Assembly: GCF_022554085.1 (NCBI RefSeq)
Contig: NZ_JAKFYR010000003.1
Span: forward strand, 1-64,000
DNA length: 64,000 nt
DNA from: Rhodococcus sp. CH91
GTDB taxonomy: Bacteria; Actinomycetota; Actinomycetes; Mycobacteriales; Mycobacteriaceae
Direction: 5' to 3'
Shown here: piece after piece, positions 25,480-34,813 of the stretch
Position numbering within the stretch: the stretch's first letter is position 1
Layout of the letters: the number at the start of each line of letters is the position of its first letter
Notes under the pieces: generated by a model
The model's database searches: none
What the model was told of the DNA's origin: nothing
Seen by the model: the letters and a program-made list of their open reading frames with translations, nothing else
Position numbers and translations under genes: made by a program

Positions 25480-26703
25480 TCAGGACAGCGCCTGCTGGAG
25501 GTCTTCGAGCAGATCCTCGGGATCCTCGAGACCGACCGACAGCCGCACCACCCCGTCGGACAGGCCGATCGCGGCCCTGCCCTCCGGCCCCATCGCACGG
25601 TGAGTGGTGGTCGCCGGATGCGTGATGAGCGACTTGGCGTCGCCGAGATTGTTCGAGATGTCGACGATGCGCAGCTTGTTCAACAGCTCGAATGCGCGCT
25701 TCTTGCCGTCTCCCTCGGGGGCGTCGAGTTCGAAGGTGATGATCGTGCCGCCGCCGCTCATCTGCGACCTCGCCAGCTCGTACTGGGGATGCGATTCGAG
25801 GAACGGATATTTGACCCAGCGGACCGCATCCTGCGATTCGAGGAACTGCGCGATACGCAGTGCGGAGTCGACCGACGCGCGGACCCGCACGGGCATGGTT
25901 TCGAGACCCTTGAGCAAGGTCCACGCGTTGAACGGGCTCAGCGCCGGCCCGGTGTGACGGATCAGCTGCTGCACCGGGCCGTCGATGTAGTCCTTGGGCC
26001 CGAGGATCGCACCGCCGAGCACACGCCCCTGGCCGTCGATGTGCTTGGTGCCCGAGTAGACGACGACGTCGGCCCCGAGATCGAGGCTGCGCTGCAGCAG
26101 CGGGGTGGCGAAGACGTTGTCCAGCACCACCTTCGCGCCTGCGGCATGCGCCATCTCGGAGACCCGGCGGACGTCGACGAGGGTCTGCATCGGGTTCGAC
26201 GGGGTCTCGAAGAAGACCGCGGTCGTGGGCACCGACAGCGCCTTCTCCCACTGGTCGAGGTCCTCGCCGTCGACGAAGACCGTCTCGACGCCCCAGCGGG
26301 GCAGGATCTCGTTGCAGACGACGAAGCACGAGCCGAAGAGACTGCGCGCGGCGACGAGGCGATCTCCCTTGCCGAGCAGCGCCGCGAGCGCGGTGAACAC
26401 CGCCGACATTCCCGAGGCGGTGGCATAGGCCCCCTCGGCGCCGTCGAGCAGGCGCAGACGTTCCTCGAACATCTTCACCGTGGGATTGCCGTAACGCGAG
26501 TAGACGAAGTGGTCGACCTCACCGGTGAAGGCGGCCTCGGCGGCCTCGGCCGACTCGTAGACGAAACCGGAGTTGAGGTAGAGCGCCTCGGAGGTCTCCT
26601 CGAAGCCCGAACGGAGGGTGCCGCCGCGCACACCGAGCGTGGCGGGACGAACGGTATCGGGAAGCGCCCGCTGGAAGGCACCGCCCTGGGGGATGGAACT
26701 CAC
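25480..26703 (-). CDS. metZ: O-succinylhomoserine sulfhydrylase
   Basis: 407-residue PLP enzyme of the Cys/Met metabolism family. It makes homocysteine directly from O-succinylhomoserine and sulfide. Motifs: NSGFVYESAEAAEAAFTGE, VYSRYGNPTVKMFEERL, ATASGMSAVFTAL and the PLP lysine in YSGTKHIDGQGRVLGG. I chose the GTG at 26703 (protein start VSSIPQGGAF) since GGAGG lies five bases upstream and it overlaps the rhodanese gene stop (GTGA); a GTG at 26715 is possible. The rhodanese-metZ order matches Mycobacterium (Rv0390-Rv0391). Confidence 0.92.
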   Translation of the reverse strand: MSSIPQGGAFQRALPDTVRPATLGVRGGTLRSGFEETSEALYLNSGFVYESAEAAEAAFTGEVDHFVYSRYGNPTVKMFEERLRLLDGAEGAYATASGMSAVFTALAALLGKGDRLVAARSLFGSCFVVCNEILPRWGVETVFVDGEDLDQWEKALSVPTTAVFFETPSNPMQTLVDVRRVSEMAHAAGAKVVLDNVFATPLLQRSLDLGADVVVYSGTKHIDGQGRVLGGAILGPKDYIDGPVQQLIRHTGPALSPFNAWTLLKGLETMPVRVRASVDSALRIAQFLESQDAVRWVKYPFLESHPQYELARSQMSGGGTIITFELDAPEGDGKKRAFELLNKLRIVDISNNLGDAKSLITHPATTTHRAMGPEGRAAIGLSDGVVRLSVGLEDPEDLLEDLQQALS

Positions 26704-27110
26704 GACTGCCTCCACGGCAGGCCCGCGGCCCGCCAGCCCTCGGCGCCGCGATGACCCTCACCGTCGAGCGCGCCTTCGAATCCTTGGAGAATGTTGTAGG
26801 CGGGGGCCAGGCCGGCGGCGGTGGCCGCTTCGGCGGCCCCGATCGAGCGCTGGCCCGAGCGACACAGGAAGATCACCGGTCCGCTGTCGATACCCGCTGC
26901 CCGCAGATCCTCGACGAACGTCGGGTTCGGGGCACCGTCGGGGTAGCGGACCCACTCGACGAACACCGTCCGGCGGCCGAGCGTCGAGGTCTCGGGGACC
27001 CCGACATATTTCCACTCGGCCTCGGTACGTACATCGACGAGCACGGCATCCGGATGGTCCCGCAGCAGGTCCCATGCCTGCTGCGGCGTTATATCACCTG
27101 CGTAGCTCAC
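26700..27110 (-). CDS. Rhodanese-like domain protein
   Basis: 136 residues, a single rhodanese domain: ITPQQAWDLLRDHPDAVLVD, VRTEAEWKYVGVPE and the active loop FLCRSGQRSIGAA with the catalytic cysteine. Such proteins carry sulfur as a persulfide; here the gene overlaps metZ by four bases, so it may supply or handle reduced sulfur for homocysteine synthesis (inference from conserved linkage with mycobacterial Rv0390). GTG start at 27110. Confidence 0.9.
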   Translation of the reverse strand: MSYAGDITPQQAWDLLRDHPDAVLVDVRTEAEWKYVGVPETSTLGRRTVFVEWVRYPDGAPNPTFVEDLRAAGIDSGPVIFLCRSGQRSIGAAEAATAAGLAPAYNILQGFEGALDGEGHRGAEGWRAAGLPWRQS

Positions 27111-27158
27111 CCGACCATGTTTTCACAGCTCACGCCTTCACGTGCACGCGGCACCGCC

Positions 27159-27599
27159 TCAGAAGCGGCAGACCCGCCACACATCGTCGATACGGACGAC
27201 CTGCCATGTCTCGGTCTGCGGCTCGCCGTCGATCCCGGCACGGACGTCCACCGTCGCCCGGTCCCCGTCCACGGAGATGTTCTGCGTGGCCTGCAGCTCG
27301 ACGCGTCCGTCGACGTCCGCCAGCGGGGCTTCCTCGGCGGGCAGGTCGGCGCAGCGCAGCCGGTCGAGGATCGGCTCGTCGTTCTCGTTGTGGGCGTTGA
27401 CGTAGTCGGTGACCGCGCGACGCACCATGTCGTCGTCGGTCAGTTCGTCGCCGGGCGGGGAGAAAATCTGCGCGCCGAAGACGATCAGTACGAGCACCAC
27501 GAGCACAGCGAGGGCTCCGAGGAAGGGGCCCATACTGTTGTTGGTCGGGCCGTCCGGATCCGGACCGGGATCGGGTTCGGGTGCTCCGCGCTTCGCCAT
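27159..27599 (-). CDS. Membrane-anchored Rv0361-like protein
   Basis: 146 residues: a Pro/Asp-rich cytoplasmic N-terminus (APEPDPGPDPDGP), one membrane span (FLGALAVLVVLVLIVFGAQIF, residues about 27-47) and an extracytoplasmic domain with two cysteines that resembles the small DUF4878/Rv0361 lumazine-binding-like fold (VTDYVNAHNENDEPILDRLR, WQVVRIDDVWRVCRF). Function not known. A -10 hexamer seven bases before the ATG suggests a leaderless mRNA. It lies 48 bases before the rhodanese gene and could be co-transcribed with it. Confidence 0.78.
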   Translation of the reverse strand: MAKRGAPEPDPGPDPDGPTNNSMGPFLGALAVLVVLVLIVFGAQIFSPPGDELTDDDMVRRAVTDYVNAHNENDEPILDRLRCADLPAEEAPLADVDGRVELQATQNISVDGDRATVDVRAGIDGEPQTETWQVVRIDDVWRVCRF

Positions 27600-27606
27600 A
27601 CTGCCG

Positions 27607-27612
27607 ATCCTA
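27607..27612 (-). promoter_or_regulatory. -10 element, leaderless-type promoter of the Rv0361-like gene
   Basis: TAGGAT on the minus strand ends seven bases before the ATG at 27599. No ribosome-binding site is present in that gap, consistent with transcription starting at the ATG. The facing leader-peptide frame starts 70 bases away on the other strand. Confidence 0.5.
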
Positions 27613-27681
27613 GTGGGAGCGGAATCGGCGCCTGTCACGGCCGCGTTTGCCCCAAAAACCCTCGTGAGGTAGGAATTGTGC

Positions 27682-27756
27682 ATGGCCACCACGCAGCTCG
27701 TCCGACGCCTCGCCGTCGACCTGTGCCGCATGGGTGCCCACATGTGTTGTCGCTGA
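27682..27756 (+). CDS. Cys-rich leader peptide upstream of fprA (putative cysteine attenuator)
   Basis: A 24-codon frame, MATTQLVRRLAVDLCRMGAH followed by MCCR and TGA. An AGGA box lies seven bases before the ATG. It has the look of actinobacterial sulfur-gene leader peptides, with an RR/VDLCR-type middle and clustered Cys codons just before the stop. Stalling at Cys codons when cysteinyl-tRNA is scarce would link downstream expression to cysteine supply. The next gene, 134 bases on, is fprA. Between them (27757-27890) are short inverted repeats (AGCGA/TCGCT and GACGGC/GCCGTC) and an AT-rich TTAATTTAA block that may be a second promoter. Confidence 0.6.
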   Translation: MATTQLVRRLAVDLCRMGAHMCCR

Positions 27757-27890
27757 AGCGATTCGCTCGACGGCTCGATGTCTCTTCCTTCGCCGTCATC
27801 CCTGCGCGACCTGCGCCGAGCCCGCTGAGGGCAGCCTTAATTTAAGCTGGATATGTCCGTCCGCACACCGAAGAGGTAGTTGATCCCCTG

Positions 27891-29288
27891 ATGACCGATC
27901 AGACTCGTCCCCTTCGCGTCGCGATCGTCGGTGCCGGTCCCGCCGGTATCTACGCCGCCGATGCGCTCATGAAGTCCGACACTGCGCAGGATCCCGGGGT
28001 CAGCATCGACCTGTTCGAGCGCATGCCGGCACCGTTCGGTCTGATCCGTTACGGTGTCGCTCCCGATCATCCGCGCATCAAGGGCATCATCACCGCCCTG
28101 CACAAGGTGCTCGACAAGCCGCAGATCCGCTTGCTCGGCAACCTCGACTACGGCACCGACTTCACCCTCGACGACCTGCAGCGTTTCTACGATGCGGTGA
28201 TCTTCTCCACCGGCGCGAACGCGGACCGCGCCCTGAACATCCCCGGTATCGACCTCGACGGCAGCTACGGCGCCGCCGACTTCGTGTCCTGGTACGACGG
28301 ACACCCGGACGTGCCGCGCACCTGGCCGCTCGATGCCGAGAAGGTCGCCGTCCTCGGCGTCGGCAACGTCGCGCTCGATGTCGCGCGTGTGCTCGCCAAG
28401 ACCGGCGACGAACTGCTGCCGACGGAGATCCCGCCGAACGTCTACGAGGGTCTGAAGAACAACAAGGCCGTCGAGGTGCACGTCTTCGGTCGCCGCGGCC
28501 CTGCGCAGGCCAAGTTCACGCCCCTCGAGCTACGCGAACTCGACCACTCCCCCACCATCGAGGTCATCGTCGACCCGGAGGACATCGACTACGACGAGGC
28601 CTCCGAACAGGCCCGCCGCAACTCCAAGCAGGTCGACATGGTCGCCAACACCCTGCAGGACTGGGCGATCCGCGACGTGGGAGACCGCCCGCACAAGCTG
28701 TTCCTGCACTTCTTCGAGTCCCCGCACGAGATCCTCGGTGAGGACGGCAAGGTCGTCGGGCTCCGTACCGAGCGCACCGAACTCGACGGCACCGGCAACG
28801 TCCGCGGCACCGGAAAGTTCCGCGATTGGGACGTCCAGGCCGTCTACCGCGCGGTCGGCTACCTGTCGCAGAACATCGCCAAGCTGCCCTTCGACGAGCA
28901 GGCCGGCACCGTGCCCAACGAGGCCGGACGCGTGCTCGCCGACGAGGCGGCCGAGGGCCCGGACCGGTTCCTGCCGTACACCTACGTCACCGGCTGGATC
29001 AAGCGCGGCCCTGTGGGCCTGATCGGCCACACCAAGGGCGACGCGAACGAGACCGTCGCGAACCTGCTCGAGGATCGTGCCGCCGGACGGCTGAACGACC
29101 CGGAGGATCCGTCCGAGGACGCGATCGTGAAGTTCCTCGAGGACAAGCAGCTGCCGTACACGACCTGGCAGGGTTGGTACCGCCTCGACGCGCACGAGCG
29201 CAGCCTCGGTGAGGCCGAGGGCCGCGAGCGGGTCAAGGTCGTCGAGCGCGAGGACATGTTCCGTGCGTCCGAGCCCGACAAGGCCTGA
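27891..29288 (+). CDS. fprA: NADPH-ferredoxin reductase FprA
   Basis: 465-residue adrenodoxin-reductase-like flavoprotein. The FAD site is VAIVGAGPAGIYAADALMK (about residues 9-27), FERMPAPFGLIRYGVAPDH is family-specific, and the NADPH site is VAVLGVGNVALDVARVLAK. It passes electrons from NADPH to ferredoxins, which feed sulfite reductase, cytochromes P450 and other enzymes. It is a single-gene unit between a Cys-rich leader peptide and a strong hairpin terminator. The leader suggests a link to sulfite reduction; this is inference. Confidence 0.93.
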   Translation: MTDQTRPLRVAIVGAGPAGIYAADALMKSDTAQDPGVSIDLFERMPAPFGLIRYGVAPDHPRIKGIITALHKVLDKPQIRLLGNLDYGTDFTLDDLQRFYDAVIFSTGANADRALNIPGIDLDGSYGAADFVSWYDGHPDVPRTWPLDAEKVAVLGVGNVALDVARVLAKTGDELLPTEIPPNVYEGLKNNKAVEVHVFGRRGPAQAKFTPLELRELDHSPTIEVIVDPEDIDYDEASEQARRNSKQVDMVANTLQDWAIRDVGDRPHKLFLHFFESPHEILGEDGKVVGLRTERTELDGTGNVRGTGKFRDWDVQAVYRAVGYLSQNIAKLPFDEQAGTVPNEAGRVLADEAAEGPDRFLPYTYVTGWIKRGPVGLIGHTKGDANETVANLLEDRAAGRLNDPEDPSEDAIVKFLEDKQLPYTTWQGWYRLDAHERSLGEAEGRERVKVVEREDMFRASEPDKA

Positions 29289-29327
29289 TGGTGCCGTGAC
29301 CGGCAGGGCCTGACCCACACACTGCAC

Positions 29328-29363
29328 AACGAGGGACCCGTCCACCCGGACGGGTCCCTCGTT
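29328..29363. terminator. Bidirectional terminator between fprA and the DUF456 gene
   Basis: Near-perfect palindrome AACGAGGGACCCGTCC / GGACGGGTCCCTCGTT with a 4-nt loop, 40 bases after the fprA stop and 19 bases from the convergent DUF456 stop. It should end both transcripts. Confidence 0.85.
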
Positions 29364-29381
29364 GCGTTCGCGGCGCCCGGT

Positions 29382-29864
29382 TCAGGTGAACAGGACCGCT
29401 CCGAGCCACGCCGAGGCGGCCACGAGACCCCCGAGCAGTTCGACGAGGATCGACAGCGCGACCGCCTTCGTGGCCGCCACCGTGGCCACCCACGCCGCGC
29501 GGTGCGTGCGGTGCCGCTGCACCTCCGACAGATACATGCCCAGCAGGAAACCGAGGAACAGACCGACGACGGGAACGACGAAGAATCCGACGATCCCGAG
29601 CAGTCCCGCGACGATCAGCGAGCGGTTCGGTACTCCGGCCTGCTGCAGCCGCTTACCGGGCCAGGTGTACTTCACGATCCCGGTGACCAGCAGGGCCACG
29701 GCCGCCACCGCCAGCACCGACCATGCCGCGGTTCCGCCCGTGACGAACGCCCACACCGCGATCGCGGCGAAGATCAGAAGGACGCCGGGGAGGATCGGCA
29801 GGACGATCCCGAGCAGACCGACGAGGATCGCTGCTCCGACGAGTAGTTCGCCCCCGACGCTCAC
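29382..29864 (-). CDS. DUF456 membrane protein
   Basis: 160 residues, almost wholly hydrophobic with four to five predicted spans and the family features [31 protein letters not shown] and [16 protein letters not shown]. The function of DUF456 proteins is not established. The GTG start overlaps the purT stop by four bases (GTGA), so it is co-translated with purT; any functional link is unknown. Confidence 0.88.
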   Translation of the reverse strand: MSVGGELLVGAAILVGLLGIVLPILPGVLLIFAAIAVWAFVTGGTAAWSVLAVAAVALLVTGIVKYTWPGKRLQQAGVPNRSLIVAGLLGIVGFFVVPVVGLFLGFLLGMYLSEVQRHRTHRAAWVATVAATKAVALSILVELLGGLVAASAWLGAVLFT

Positions 29865-31066
29865 GGCACGACCGGCTGTACCAGTGATGCCGCTTCGGCC
29901 GCCCGGGCCCGCGCGGTCTCGATGTCGGGGCCGGTGGAGACGGCCACGCCCATCCGGCGACGCCGGAACGACTCGGGCTTGCCGAACAGCCTGAGGTCGG
30001 TCTCGGGCACCCGAAGTGCCTCCGCCACCCCGTCGAAGGCGATCCCCACGGCGTCGACTCCGCCGTAGATCACCGCCGACGCCCCGGGAGTGATCGGAGT
30101 CGTGTCGACGGGCAGACCCAGGATCGCGCGTGCGTGCAATTCGAACTCGGAGTAACGCTGGGTGCGCAGGGTGACCAGGCCGGTGTCGTGCGGACGCGGG
30201 CTGACCTCGGAAAAGTAGACCTCATCGCCCTTGACGAACAGTTCGACGCCGAACACGCCACGTCCACCGAGTGCACCGGTGACCGCCGCCGCGACCTCAC
30301 GCGCGCGTGCGAGGGCGGTCTCGCTCATCGGTTGCGGCTGCCAGGACTCGACGTAGTCCCCGTCTCGCTGCAGGTGCCCGATGGGTTCACAGAAGTACGT
30401 CTCGACCTCGCCCGACGCCCCGACCGCACGAACGGTGAGCTGGGTGATCTCGTAGTCGAAGTCCACGAACCCCTCGACGATGACGGTGCCGCGGTCGATG
30501 CGGCCGCCGGTGAGCGCGTAGTCCCAGGCACCGGCAAGATCGTCGGCGGACCGGACGGTCGACTGACCTTTGCCGGAGGACGACATCACGGGCTTGATCA
30601 CGCACGGGAAGCCGACCTGTTCGGCCGCCTCCCGAACCTCTTCGAGGCTGGTCGCGAAGCGGTACGGGGAGGTCGGCAGGCCGAGTTCCTCGGCGGCGAG
30701 GCGGCGGATGCCCTCGCGGTTCATGGTCAGCTGCGTGGCCCGGGCGGTCGGAACGACCTCGGCGAGTCCTCGCTCCTCGACGATGGCCAGCACATCGGTG
30801 GCGATCGCCTCGATCTCCGGCACCACCAGGTCGGGCCGTTCGGACTCGATGAGCGCGAGCAGTGCCTCGGGGTCTCCCATGTCGATGGTGTGGGCACGAT
30901 GCGCGACCTGGTGTCCGGGCGCGTTCGCGTAGCGGTCCACGGCCACGACCTCGACGCCGAGCCGTTGCAGCGCGATGACCACTTCCTTGCCGAGCTCGCC
31001 CGAGCCGAGCAGGAGGACCTTCGTGGCGTTCGAAGACAGCGGAGTACCGAGACGCGGTGAGACCAT
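29861..31066 (-). CDS. purT: Formate-dependent phosphoribosylglycinamide formyltransferase
   Basis: 401-residue ATP-grasp enzyme that formylates GAR with formate and ATP in purine synthesis. Motifs: [20 protein letters not shown] at the N-terminus, [27 protein letters not shown] in the ATP-grasp domain and [16 protein letters not shown]. The ATG at 31066 has a TATAGT hexamer six bases upstream and no ribosome site. It is divergent from nrdJ across only 46 bases. purT near rhodanese-metZ matches mycobacterial gene order. Confidence 0.93.
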   Translation of the reverse strand: MVSPRLGTPLSSNATKVLLLGSGELGKEVVIALQRLGVEVVAVDRYANAPGHQVAHRAHTIDMGDPEALLALIESERPDLVVPEIEAIATDVLAIVEERGLAEVVPTARATQLTMNREGIRRLAAEELGLPTSPYRFATSLEEVREAAEQVGFPCVIKPVMSSSGKGQSTVRSADDLAGAWDYALTGGRIDRGTVIVEGFVDFDYEITQLTVRAVGASGEVETYFCEPIGHLQRDGDYVESWQPQPMSETALARAREVAAAVTGALGGRGVFGVELFVKGDEVYFSEVSPRPHDTGLVTLRTQRYSEFELHARAILGLPVDTTPITPGASAVIYGGVDAVGIAFDGVAEALRVPETDLRLFGKPESFRRRRMGVAVSTGPDIETARARAAEAASLVQPVVP

Positions 31067-31072
31067 GGTGGG

Positions 31073-31078
31073 ACTATA
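31073..31078 (-). promoter_or_regulatory. -10 element, leaderless-type promoter of purT
   Basis: TATAGT on the minus strand ends six bases before the purT ATG, so transcription probably begins at or next to the start codon. The 46-base divergent gap leaves little room, so the nrdJ promoter probably lies at least partly within purT coding sequence. Confidence 0.5.
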
Positions 31079-31112
31079 TGTGCCACCGGACCACGGCCCC
31101 GGGAGGGACTCG

Positions 31113-33881
31113 ATGAGCAGTGCCCAGCCTCACAGCAGTCGCAGGAGCGCACCCGACGCCGGAAACGGCGAGATCCGGGGCGACGTGCGCTACTTCACCA
31201 CCCCGGGTTCCGATCCGGCCGCCACGGTCGACTGGCAGCGGCGCGATGCGCGGATCGTCCACCACGGCACCGGCCGCGTGGTCTTCGAGCAGACCGACGT
31301 GGAGTTCCCCGCCTCCTGGTCGCAGAACGCCACCGACATCGTCACCCAGAAGTACTTCCGCGGCAGGCTCGGCAGTCCCGATCGCGAACACTCCCTGCGC
31401 GATGTGATCGCTCGCATCGTCGACACGATCACCGCGTGGGGACATACCGACGGTCACCTGGACGATCCCGAGTCCTTCGCCGCCGAGCTGACCTGGTTGC
31501 TGGTGCACCAGCGAGCTTCGTTCAACAGTCCCGTCTGGTTCAACATCGGTGTGCCGAACACTCCGCAACAGGCCAGCGCGTGTTTCATTCTCTCGGTCGA
31601 CGACAGCATCGATTCGATCCTCGAGTGGTACCGGCAGGAAGCGGTGATCTTCAAGGGCGGCTCCGGAGCGGGAGTGAATCTCTCGCGCATCCGTTCGTCG
31701 GCCGAACCGCTGGCCGGAGGCGGGAACGCTTCGGGACCGGTCAGTTTCATGCGAGGAGCCGATGCCTCGGCCGGAACGATCAAGTCCGGCGGCAAGACCC
31801 GGCGGGCCGCGAAGATGGTGATCCTCGACGTGGACCATCCCGACATCGAGGAGTTCGTCGACTGCAAGGCGATCGAGGAACGCAAGGCACGAGCGCTCGC
31901 CGAAGCGGGTTTCGACATGGGCCTCGACGGCACCGACATCCATTCGGTGCAGTATCAGAACGCGAACAACTCGGTGCGGGTGACGGACGAGTTCATGAAT
32001 GCCGCAGTGGCCGACGACGAATGGCCGTTGCGTGCCGTGATCACCGGCGAGACCGTGAGGACGGTACGCGCCCGGGAGCTGTTGCAGCGCATCGCGGCCG
32101 CCACGTGGGAATGCGCCGACCCGGGCGTCCAGTACGACACGACGATCAACAGCTGGCACACCGCGCCTGCGACCGGCCGGATCAACGCGTCCAATCCCTG
32201 TTCGGAATACATGCATCTCGACGATTCGGCCTGCAACCTCGCGAGCCTGAATCTGCTCACCTTCCTCCGGGAGGACGGCATCTTCGACGTCGCCGGCTTC
32301 CGGCATGCGGTGGCGGTGATGCTCACGGCCCAGGAGATTCTCGTCGGCCGTGCCGACTACCCCACCGACCGGATCGGTGAGACGTCGCGGCGCTTCCGGC
32401 AACTCGGGCTCGGATACGCCAATCTCGGTGCGTTGCTCATGGCGTCGGGTCTGCCCTACGACAGCGAGGCCGGTCGCGCCACGGCCGCGGCGATCACGGC
32501 GCTGATGACCGGCCACGCCTACGCCGTGTCGGCCGATCTGGCGCGGCGTCTCGGCCCGTTCGACGGGTTCGTCGAGAACCGGACGCCGATGCTCGACGTG
32601 CTGGGCAAACATCGTGGAGCCCTCGACGACATCGATGCGGGTCTCGCCCCCGCGGAGATACTCGCGGCGGCACGGCAGGCGTGGGACCGCGCGGTGGACG
32701 ACGGCGCCGAACACGGTGTGCGCAACAGTCAGGTCAGCGTACTGGCTCCGACCGGAACGATCGGACTCGCCATGGACTGCGACACCACCGGTATCGAACC
32801 GGATCTCGGCCTCGTGAAGACGAAGAAGCTCGTCGGTGGTGGCACCCTCACCATCGTCAATCGCAGTGTGCCACGCGCACTGTCTCGTCTGGGTTACAGC
32901 CCGTCGGAGGTGGCCGACGTCGTCGCGCATCTCGATCTGCACCACGATCTCGTGGGTGCACCCCATCTGCGCGACGAGCACGCCCCGGTGTTCGCGACCT
33001 CCATGGGCGAGAACGTCATCTCACCGCGTGGTCACGTCGCGATGATGGCCGCGGTGCAACCGTTCCTGTCGGGTGCGATCTCGAAGACCGTGAATCTGCC
33101 CGAATCCGCGACGACCGACGACATCGCCGACCTGTACGTCGACGCATGGCGCCTCGGCGTGAAAGCCCTTGCGATCTATCGCGACAACTGCAAGATCGGA
33201 CAACCGCTGTCGGCCTCCTCCCGCCCGGCCGCCGCCGAGTCGGCGACGCCCTCCGCGCGTCCTCGCCGTGAACGTCTCCCCCGCACGCGGAACTCGCGGA
33301 CCTTCGAGTTCCGCGTCGCCGACTGCAAGGGATTCGTCACGATCGGCGAGTACGACGACGGTCGTCCCGGCGAGATGTTCCTGCGGGTGTCCAAGCAGGG
33401 ATCGACCCTCGCCGGAATCATGGACGCCTTCTCGATGTCGGTCAGTTACGGTCTGCAGTACGGGGTTCCGCTGCGGACGTTCGTCCGCGCGTTCACGAGC
33501 ACGCGTTTCGAGCCGGCGGGTATCACCGACGACCCGGACCTGCGGATCGCCACGTCGATCCTGGACTACATCTTCCGACGGCTCGCGGTCGACTATCTCG
33601 AGACCGACGAGCGGGCCGAACTCGGTATTCTCACCGGCGCAGAGCGTTCCGCGCCGGACGGCCCGATGCTCACCCCGTACACCGGCACGTTTCCGGCACC
33701 GGAACCCGACGCGCCACCGGCTGCTCCTCGCACCACGAGTACGGACTCGCCGGTCGGGCTCGCTGCCCCGTCACCGTCGAACCCGGACGCGCCGTACTGC
33801 ATGCAGTGCGGCGTGCGGATGCAACGCGCCGGCTCCTGCCACGCATGTCCGTCCTGTGGGAACACGAGCGGCTGCAGCTGA
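31113..33881 (+). CDS. nrdJ: Vitamin B12-dependent (class II) ribonucleotide reductase
   Basis: 922 residues, normal for NrdJ. It reduces ribonucleotides using adenosylcobalamin to start the radical. Motifs: [27 protein letters not shown] (substrate-site Cys), [17 protein letters not shown], the radical site [20 protein letters not shown], and [19 protein letters not shown]. The C-terminus ends with a zinc-ribbon-like cluster ([13 protein letters not shown]) usual for this subgroup. I start at 31113 because of GGGAGGG upstream; the open frame to 30975 runs antisense to purT. No riboswitch is seen before it. Confidence 0.95.
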   Translation: MSSAQPHSSRRSAPDAGNGEIRGDVRYFTTPGSDPAATVDWQRRDARIVHHGTGRVVFEQTDVEFPASWSQNATDIVTQKYFRGRLGSPDREHSLRDVIARIVDTITAWGHTDGHLDDPESFAAELTWLLVHQRASFNSPVWFNIGVPNTPQQASACFILSVDDSIDSILEWYRQEAVIFKGGSGAGVNLSRIRSSAEPLAGGGNASGPVSFMRGADASAGTIKSGGKTRRAAKMVILDVDHPDIEEFVDCKAIEERKARALAEAGFDMGLDGTDIHSVQYQNANNSVRVTDEFMNAAVADDEWPLRAVITGETVRTVRARELLQRIAAATWECADPGVQYDTTINSWHTAPATGRINASNPCSEYMHLDDSACNLASLNLLTFLREDGIFDVAGFRHAVAVMLTAQEILVGRADYPTDRIGETSRRFRQLGLGYANLGALLMASGLPYDSEAGRATAAAITALMTGHAYAVSADLARRLGPFDGFVENRTPMLDVLGKHRGALDDIDAGLAPAEILAAARQAWDRAVDDGAEHGVRNSQVSVLAPTGTIGLAMDCDTTGIEPDLGLVKTKKLVGGGTLTIVNRSVPRALSRLGYSPSEVADVVAHLDLHHDLVGAPHLRDEHAPVFATSMGENVISPRGHVAMMAAVQPFLSGAISKTVNLPESATTDDIADLYVDAWRLGVKALAIYRDNCKIGQPLSASSRPAAAESATPSARPRRERLPRTRNSRTFEFRVADCKGFVTIGEYDDGRPGEMFLRVSKQGSTLAGIMDAFSMSVSYGLQYGVPLRTFVRAFTSTRFEPAGITDDPDLRIATSILDYIFRRLAVDYLETDERAELGILTGAERSAPDGPMLTPYTGTFPAPEPDAPPAAPRTTSTDSPVGLAAPSPSNPDAPYCMQCGVRMQRAGSCHACPSCGNTSGCS

Positions 33882-33904
33882 GACGGAGCGTCCATACTGG
33901 CGCG

Positions 33905-34333
33905 ATGGCCCTGGGAGTCGACACCGAACTGACATTGACGGCCGCGGGGCTGATCTTCCTCCTCGCGCTCGGTCTCGGCGTGTGGAAATACCGGCAGATG
34001 GCGACGTCGGACGACCATCTCGCGCATCCCTACGTCGACATCGCACACCGCTCGGCCCTGATGTACTCCTTCGCGACGTTGCTCGTCGCCGTCTTCGTCG
34101 AGCTCAGCGCGTGGCCCACGCCGGTGAACCTCACGGCCGCCGCTGTGATCGTGGTGTTCTTCGTCGGAGCCGTCGCGAGTTACGTCGTGCACGGCGCGCT
34201 GCGCGACACCACCAACCAGTTCGCGCATCCGGTGCGCGGGACGGGCGCGGCGATGACCGCGCTCGTCGTCGGTGAGATGGGTGGTTTCGCGGTGCTGTTC
34301 ACGGGCTTCGCGTGGGGCGCTTTCGTGAGTTGA
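33905..34333 (+). CDS. Small integral membrane protein, unknown function
   Basis: 142 residues with four predicted spans (about 10-28, 50-70, 77-97, 115-137). Basic residues in KYRQ after the first span suggest a cytoplasmic loop; DDHLAHPYVDIAHR is a distinctive loop sequence. I do not recognise the family. The ATG lies 23 bases after the nrdJ stop, preceded by a possible CATACT -10 at leaderless spacing. Convergent with the VOC gene six bases away. Confidence 0.7.
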   Translation: MALGVDTELTLTAAGLIFLLALGLGVWKYRQMATSDDHLAHPYVDIAHRSALMYSFATLLVAVFVELSAWPTPVNLTAAAVIVVFFVGAVASYVVHGALRDTTNQFAHPVRGTGAAMTALVVGEMGGFAVLFTGFAWGAFVS

Positions 34334-34339
34334 CGTCCC

Positions 34340-34720
34340 TCAGGCGCGCTCTTCCATCAGCGAGAGGACGTTTCCGTGCGGGTCGCGGAACCACACGACG
34401 CGCATACCGTCCGGGGCGGTCCACGCGTCGTGGTCGTCCTGGTCCATGCCCCTGTACCGCACGAATTCCACACCGCGTTCGCGCAGCCCTTCGACGGCGC
34501 CGTCGAGGTCCTGAACCCGCCAGCCCAGCGTCGTGTATCCGGTTTCCTCGCGTGACTGCACGAGCGTGACCCGCACGGGTGCGCCGTCACCGCCGTCGAG
34601 AACGAGCGCGAACGGATCGCGGGAGATCTTCGGGAAACCGAGGGTGTCGATGTAGAACATCTCCGAGACGTCGAGGTCGGTGCTCGGAACGAAGCTCACG
34701 AGTTGGCCGGTGATCGTCAT
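34340..34720 (-). CDS. VOC/glyoxalase-superfamily protein
   Basis: 126 residues with one vicinal-oxygen-chelate module: LVSFVPSTDLDVSEMFYIDT at the start, GWRVQDLDGAVEGLRERGVE in the middle and WFRDPHGNVLSLMEE at the end, where His and Glu would ligate a metal. Members include glyoxalases, resistance proteins and dioxygenases; the specific reaction is unknown. Start at ATG 34720; a GTG at 34729 would add three residues. Confidence 0.85.
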   Translation of the reverse strand: MTITGQLVSFVPSTDLDVSEMFYIDTLGFPKISRDPFALVLDGGDGAPVRVTLVQSREETGYTTLGWRVQDLDGAVEGLRERGVEFVRYRGMDQDDHDAWTAPDGMRVVWFRDPHGNVLSLMEERA

Positions 34721-34800
34721 ACCGTCCACTGTGCGCCGCAGCCTCCCACAGCGGCAGCGGATTCACCGGATTCACACCGCTGCCCCCGCGTCCGGGCGAC

Positions 34801-34806
34801 TAGGCT
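34801..34806 (+). promoter_or_regulatory. -10 element, leaderless-type promoter
   Basis: TAGGCT ends exactly seven bases before the ATG at 34814, and no ribosome site lies between, so the downstream SnoaL-like gene probably gives a leaderless mRNA. Confidence 0.5.
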
Positions 34807-34813
34807 CTCGATC

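Noticed and set aside
27601-27890. Possible SAM or other riboswitch before fprA
   Set aside because: No SAM-I, SAM-II or SAM-IV core sequence could be found on either strand; the Cys-rich peptide explains the region better.
31074-32981. 635-residue minus-strand frame
   Set aside because: It is antisense to nrdJ, which has complete catalytic motifs.
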